This document shows, piece by piece, positions 43,040 to 46,282 of a DNA stretch of 46,282 nucleotides (position 1 is its first letter; each line of letters begins with the position of its first letter). The stretch is from Streptomyces spiralis (GTDB taxonomy: Bacteria > Actinomycetota > Actinomycetes > Streptomycetales > Streptomycetaceae), in assembly GCF_014654675.1 (NCBI RefSeq), contig NZ_BNBC01000024.1, positions 80,326 through 126,607 of the forward strand, written 5' to 3'. Below the pieces are notes generated by a model that saw only the letters and a program-made list of their open reading frames with translations, made no database searches and was not told the DNA's origin. The translations under genes and the position numbers were made by a program.

Positions 43040-44960
43040 CGATGGTCTCCTTCAGAGCGGTGGCGAGCTGCTCGGCCTTGAACGGCATGCCGTTGACCTG
43101 GTTGTACGAGTGGGCGTCCACCAGGTACTTCGCCCGGATGAGCGTGGCGAGCTGCCCGAGGTTCATCTCGGGGACGACCACCTTGTCGTAGTGCGCCAGC
43201 ACCGCGCCGAGGTTCTTCGGGAAGGGGTTGAGGTGACGCAGATGGGCCTGCGCGATCGCCGTGCCGCCCGCGCGCAGCCGGCGTACGGCCGCCGTGATCG
43301 GCCCGTACGTCGATCCCCAGCCGAGGACGAGCGTGCGCGCCTGGTCCGGGTCGTCGACCTCGATGTCCGGCACCTCGATGCCGTCGACCTTGGCCTGGCG
43401 GGTGCGGACCATGAAGTCGTGGTTGGCCGGGTCGTAGGAGATGTTGCCCGTGCCGTCCTGCTTCTCGATGCCGCCGATGCGGTGCTCCAGGCCCGGCGTG
43501 CCCGGGATCGCCCAGGGGCGGGCCAGCGTCCTGGCGTCCCGCTTGTACGGCCAGAACACCTCGGTGCCGTCGGCGAGGGTGTGGTTGGGGCCCTGCGCGA
43601 ACTGCACCGTGAGGTCCGGCAGCTCCTCCAGCTCCGGGATCCGCCAGGGTTCGGAGCCATTGGCCAGGTAGCCGTCGGAGAGCAGGAACACCGGCGTGCG
43701 GTAGGTCAGTGCGATGCGCGCCGCCTCCAGGGCCGCGTCGAAGCAGTCCGCCGGGGTGCGCGGGGCGACGACCGGGACCGGCGCCTCGCCGTTGCGGCCG
43801 TACATCGCCTGCAGCAGGTCCGCCTGCTCCGTCTTGGTCGGCAGACCGGTGGACGGGCCGCCCCGCTGGATGTCGACGACGAGCAGCGGCAGCTCCAGGG
43901 AGACCGCGAGCCCGATGGTCTCGCTCTTGAGCGCCACACCCGGGCCGCTCGTCGTGGTCACCGCCAGCGAACCGCCGAAGGCCGCCCCGAGCGCGGCCCC
44001 GATGCCCGCGATCTCGTCCTCGGCCTGGAAGGTCCGCACACCGAAGTTCTTGTGCTTGGACAGCTCGTGCAGGATGTCCGAGGCCGGCGTGATCGGGTAC
44101 GACCCGAGGAACAGCGGCAGATCCGCCTGGCGGGAGGCGGCGACCAGCCCGTACGCCAGGGCCAGGTTGCCGGAGATGTTGCGGTAGGTGCCGACGGGGA
44201 ACGCCTTCGCCGCCGGGGCGACCTCGTAGGAGACCGCGAAGTCCTCCGTCGTCTCGCCGAAGTTCCAGCCCGCCCGGAACGCCGCGATGTTCGCCGCCGC
44301 GATGTCCGGCTTCTTCGCGAACTTCGACTTCAGGAACTTCTCGGTGCCCTCGGTCGGCCGGTGGTACATCCAGCTCAGCAGGCCCAGCGCGAACATGTTC
44401 TTGCTGCGCTCGGCCTCCTTGCGGGACAGGTCGAACTCCTTCAGCGCCTCCACCGTCAGCGTGGTCAGCGGCACCGGGTGCAGCTGGTAGCCGTCCAGCG
44501 AGCCGTCCTCCAGCGGAGAGGCGTCGTAGCCGACCTTCTGCATGGCCCGCTTGGTGAACTCGTCGGTGTTGACGATGATCTCCGCGCCACGCGGCAGGTC
44601 GCCGATGTTCGCCTTCAGTGCGGCCGGGTTCATCGCGACCAGGACGTTCGGCGCGTCACCGGGCGTGAGGATGTCGTGGTCGGCGAAGTGGAGCTGGAAG
44701 GAGGAGACGCCCGGCAGGGTGCCTGCGGGGGCACGGATCTCGGCCGGGAAGTTCGGCAGCGTCGACAGGTCGTTGCCGAAGGACGCGGTCTCCGAGGTGA
44801 ACCGGTCACCCGTGAGCTGCATACCGTCACCCGAGTCACCCGCGAAGCGGATGATCACCCGGTCCAGACGCCGGACGTCCTTCGTCCCGGCCGCCCTGCG
44901 CTGCTCCCCTACGACGGCTCCGTCGGCCTGCTCCGCTGGACTGCTGACCTGGCTGGTCAC
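43032..44960 (-). CDS. korA: 2-oxoacid:ferredoxin oxidoreductase, fused gamma-alpha subunit
   Basis: 642 residues from GTG 44960; AAGGAGG lies at eight bases upstream and decides the start. The N-terminal third is the gamma domain (RVIIRFAGDSGDGMQLTGDRFT at about 34-55), and the alpha domain begins near residue 265 with LGSYPITPASDILHELSKH, plus FQAEDEIAGIGAALGAAFGG and TTSGPGVALKSETIGL. Such gamma-alpha fusions are typical of the two-subunit Kor enzymes. They need CoA, 2-oxoacid and ferredoxin. Followed by korB with an eight-base overlap, so the complex is made as one unit. Substrate specificity (2-oxoglutarate rather than pyruvate) is inferred. Confidence 0.93.
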
Positions 44961-45100
44961 TGAACTGGACCTCCTTCGAGGCGGCTGTGTGGGAGCGGCC
45001 TTGCCCAAGACCTTCCCGGTTTCAACCCTACGACCGTCAGGTTCGCCCTCCCTGCACCGTTCGCATGCTGGACGCACCCGTGAGACGGTCCGATGCCCTC

Positions 45101-45148
45101 ATCTGTCACGCCGTGCCGGCCGCGATCTGTCACGCAGTGCCGGCCGCT
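45101..45148. repeat. 24-base tandem repeat upstream of korA
   Basis: ATCTGTCACGCCGTGCCGGC... at 45101-45124 recurs at 45125-45148 with two mismatches. It begins about 140 bases before the korA start. Two copies only. Confidence 0.7.
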
Positions 45149-45252
45149 CGGACCTCCTTCGGCACGCTCGGCGCCCGTTCTCTCGTCAGCACGTTCCGCG
45201 CCCGCTCTCTCGTCGCGCTCGTGGTCGGCTCGACACCCGGATCGACCCTGAC

Positions 45253-45265
45253 TGACACAGTGTCA
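45253..45265. promoter_or_regulatory. TGACACAGTGTCA palindrome
   Basis: A perfect 6-1-6 inverted repeat, six bases past the response-regulator stop and about 290 bases upstream of korA. It could be an operator or a small terminator stem; not assigned. Confidence 0.35.
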
Positions 45266-45270
45266 ACCGG

Positions 45271-45930
45271 TCAGGAGTTGAGATAGGTGAGGACGGCCAG
45301 AACACGCCGGTGATCCCCATCACTCTGCGACAGACCGAGCTTCAGGAAGATGTTGCTGACGTGCTTCTCCACCGCCCCGTCGCTCACCACCAGCTGCCGG
45401 GCGATCGCCGAGTTCGTCCGGCCCTCGGCCATCAGGCCCAGCACCTCCCGCTCCCGCGGGGTGAGACCGGCCAGCACGTCCTGCTTGCGGCTGCGCCCGA
45501 GCAGCTGGGCGACCACCTCCGGGTCCAGGGCCGTACCGCCCTGCGCGACGCGCACCACCGCGTCCACGAACTCCCGCACCTCGGCCACGCGGTCCTTGAG
45601 CAGATAGCCGACCCCGCGGCTGGATCCGGCCAGCAGCTCGGTCGCGTACCGCTCCTCCACGTACTGCGACAGCACCAGCACACCGAGACCGGGATGCGCC
45701 TTGCGCAGCCGCACCGCGGCCCGCACGCCCTCGTCGGTGTGCGTCGGCGGCATCCGCACGTCCGCCACCACGACATCGGGAAGCTCGCCCTGGTCGTGCA
45801 GCTCGGTGATGGTCTTCACCAGCGCCTCGGCGTCACCGACACCGGCCACGACGTCGTGCCCGCGGTCGGTCAGCAGCCGGGTCAGGCCCTCCCTGAGCAG
45901 CACTGAATCCTCGGCGATGACCACCCGCAC
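45271..45930 (-). CDS. NarL/FixJ-type response regulator
   Basis: 219 residues. I chose GTG 45930, since GGAGGACAGA lies six bases upstream; the next GTG at 45942 has its GAGGA too close. The receiver domain has acidic Glu7 and Asp8, the phosphoacceptor Asp57 (VVVADVRMPP) and Lys113 (GYLLKD). The DNA-binding helix-turn-helix is LTPREREVLGLMAEGRTNSAIARQLVVSDGAVEKHVSNIFLKLGL, about 150-200. The tail of a histidine kinase lies upstream on the same strand, probably the cognate partner. The target genes are unknown, though korAB is downstream. Confidence 0.9.
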   Translation of the reverse strand: MRVVIAEDSVLLREGLTRLLTDRGHDVVAGVGDAEALVKTITELHDQGELPDVVVADVRMPPTHTDEGVRAAVRLRKAHPGLGVLVLSQYVEERYATELLAGSSRGVGYLLKDRVAEVREFVDAVVRVAQGGTALDPEVVAQLLGRSRKQDVLAGLTPREREVLGLMAEGRTNSAIARQLVVSDGAVEKHVSNIFLKLGLSQSDGDHRRVLAVLTYLNS

Positions 45931-46133
45931 TCTGTCCTCCACGTCCTCGGCCCCCCACAGCCTCGCTGCCTCGCTCTCCCGGCCGTCCACAAGGGAACGG
46001 CTACGACACGGTCCAGCATTCCAGCATTCGGACCGCGACGCGCCCGGGCCCGGTGAAGCGGGGGAGCTCACCGGGGTCGCGGGGATTGCCATGGGGGCGC
46101 TTCCCCTGGTTTGCGGCCCGTGGGCCGTGCTTC

Positions 46134-46175
46134 GGCCTGGTGGGCCGCGACCGTACGGCCGCGGCCCACCAGGCC
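46134..46175 (-). terminator. Terminator hairpin between histidine kinase and response regulator genes
   Basis: GGCCTGGTGGGCCGCG at 46134-46149 pairs perfectly over 16 bases with 46160-46175; the loop is ten bases. Placed 35 bases past the kinase stop, it implies the two genes are transcribed separately or with attenuation. Confidence 0.75.
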
Positions 46176-46210
46176 CGTCGAATGATTCCGTCTGTTGTTC
46201 CCGTGTGCGC

Positions 46211-46282
46211 TCAGCGCCGCCAGGGCAGCTCCGCCGTCACGCGGGTGGGGCCCCCGGCCGGGGAGTCGACGACCAGGATCCC
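46211..46282 (-). CDS. Sensor histidine kinase, C-terminal fragment
   Basis: Only the last 23 residues are in the window: GILVVDSPAGGPTRVTAELP followed by WRR and a stop. The SPxGGPT pattern is the end of the ATP-binding (HATPase_c) domain in NarX/DesK-like kinases of Streptomyces, where the glycine-rich loop is followed by a final strand. Probably the partner of the response regulator at 45271. Confidence 0.7.
   Translation of the reverse strand, partial: GILVVDSPAGGPTRVTAELPWRR

Larger units (their letters stand above)
44961..45270. other. Spacer between the response regulator gene and korA
   Basis: 310 bases without an accepted gene; it should hold the korAB promoter. It contains a 24-base tandem repeat (45101-45148) and a perfect palindrome beside the response-regulator stop (45253-45265). 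An open frame on the plus strand simply translates the repeats. Confidence 0.6.

Noticed and set aside
44987..45286. 99-codon frame on the plus strand before korA
   Set aside because: It only translates the 24-base tandem repeat (ICHAVPAA twice) and has no ribosome-binding site; it also runs into the response regulator gene.

Overview
This window is high-GC actinobacterial DNA with GTG starts, four-base stop/start overlaps and gene families typical of Streptomyces. I read it as a piece of a Streptomyces core chromosome. There is no phage, plasmid, transposon, CRISPR array, tRNA or rRNA. The left edge cuts a secreted GH18 lipoprotein and the right edge cuts a sensor histidine kinase.

Left part (1-6691): the GH18 lipoprotein, a small membrane-protein gene that looks broken by two one-base insertions, menG (last step of menaquinone synthesis), a PASTA protein, a GNAT acetyltransferase, a geranylgeranyl-reductase-family flavoprotein and a secreted NlpC/P60 wall hydrolase. 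An 870-base control region follows, with a Rex-type operator and three phased AGATCAC boxes ahead of nuoA.

Centre (6692-22704): the complete 14-gene nuoABCDEFGHIJKLMN operon for respiratory complex I. Its genes are tightly coupled and it ends at a strong hairpin. Menaquinone made through menG, probably saturated by the reductase and carrying a side chain from the polyprenyl synthase at 32445, is the likely electron acceptor. The window is therefore largely a respiratory quinone and NADH neighbourhood, with NADH-sensing control by Rex.

Right of nuo (22705-32444): recQ helicase preceded by DnaA-box-like sites, an orphan M56 metallopeptidase without a BlaI partner, fumarylacetoacetase (tyrosine catabolism), a pair of uncharacterised enzymes (ATP-grasp ligase and FAD monooxygenase-like protein), a HAD phosphatase, and a secreted SLT-domain protein whose leader matches the ydaO/yuaA c-di-AMP riboswitch.

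Far right (32445-46282): polyprenyl diphosphate synthase; a LolA-fold protein with an ABC exporter; a protein with a degenerate P-loop divergent from a repeat-containing protein; a VOC protein and a RarD transporter; a divergent HxlR regulator and NmrA/QorB-like quinone reductase pair; the 2-oxoacid:ferredoxin oxidoreductase KorAB; and a NarL-type response regulator with the tail of a probable cognate kinase.

The best candidates for undescribed biology are the ATP-grasp/FAD enzyme pair (27536-30229), the P-loop-like/repeat protein pair (36866-38785) and the unexplained phased boxes ahead of nuoA. All assignments come from reading the sequence; no database search was run.
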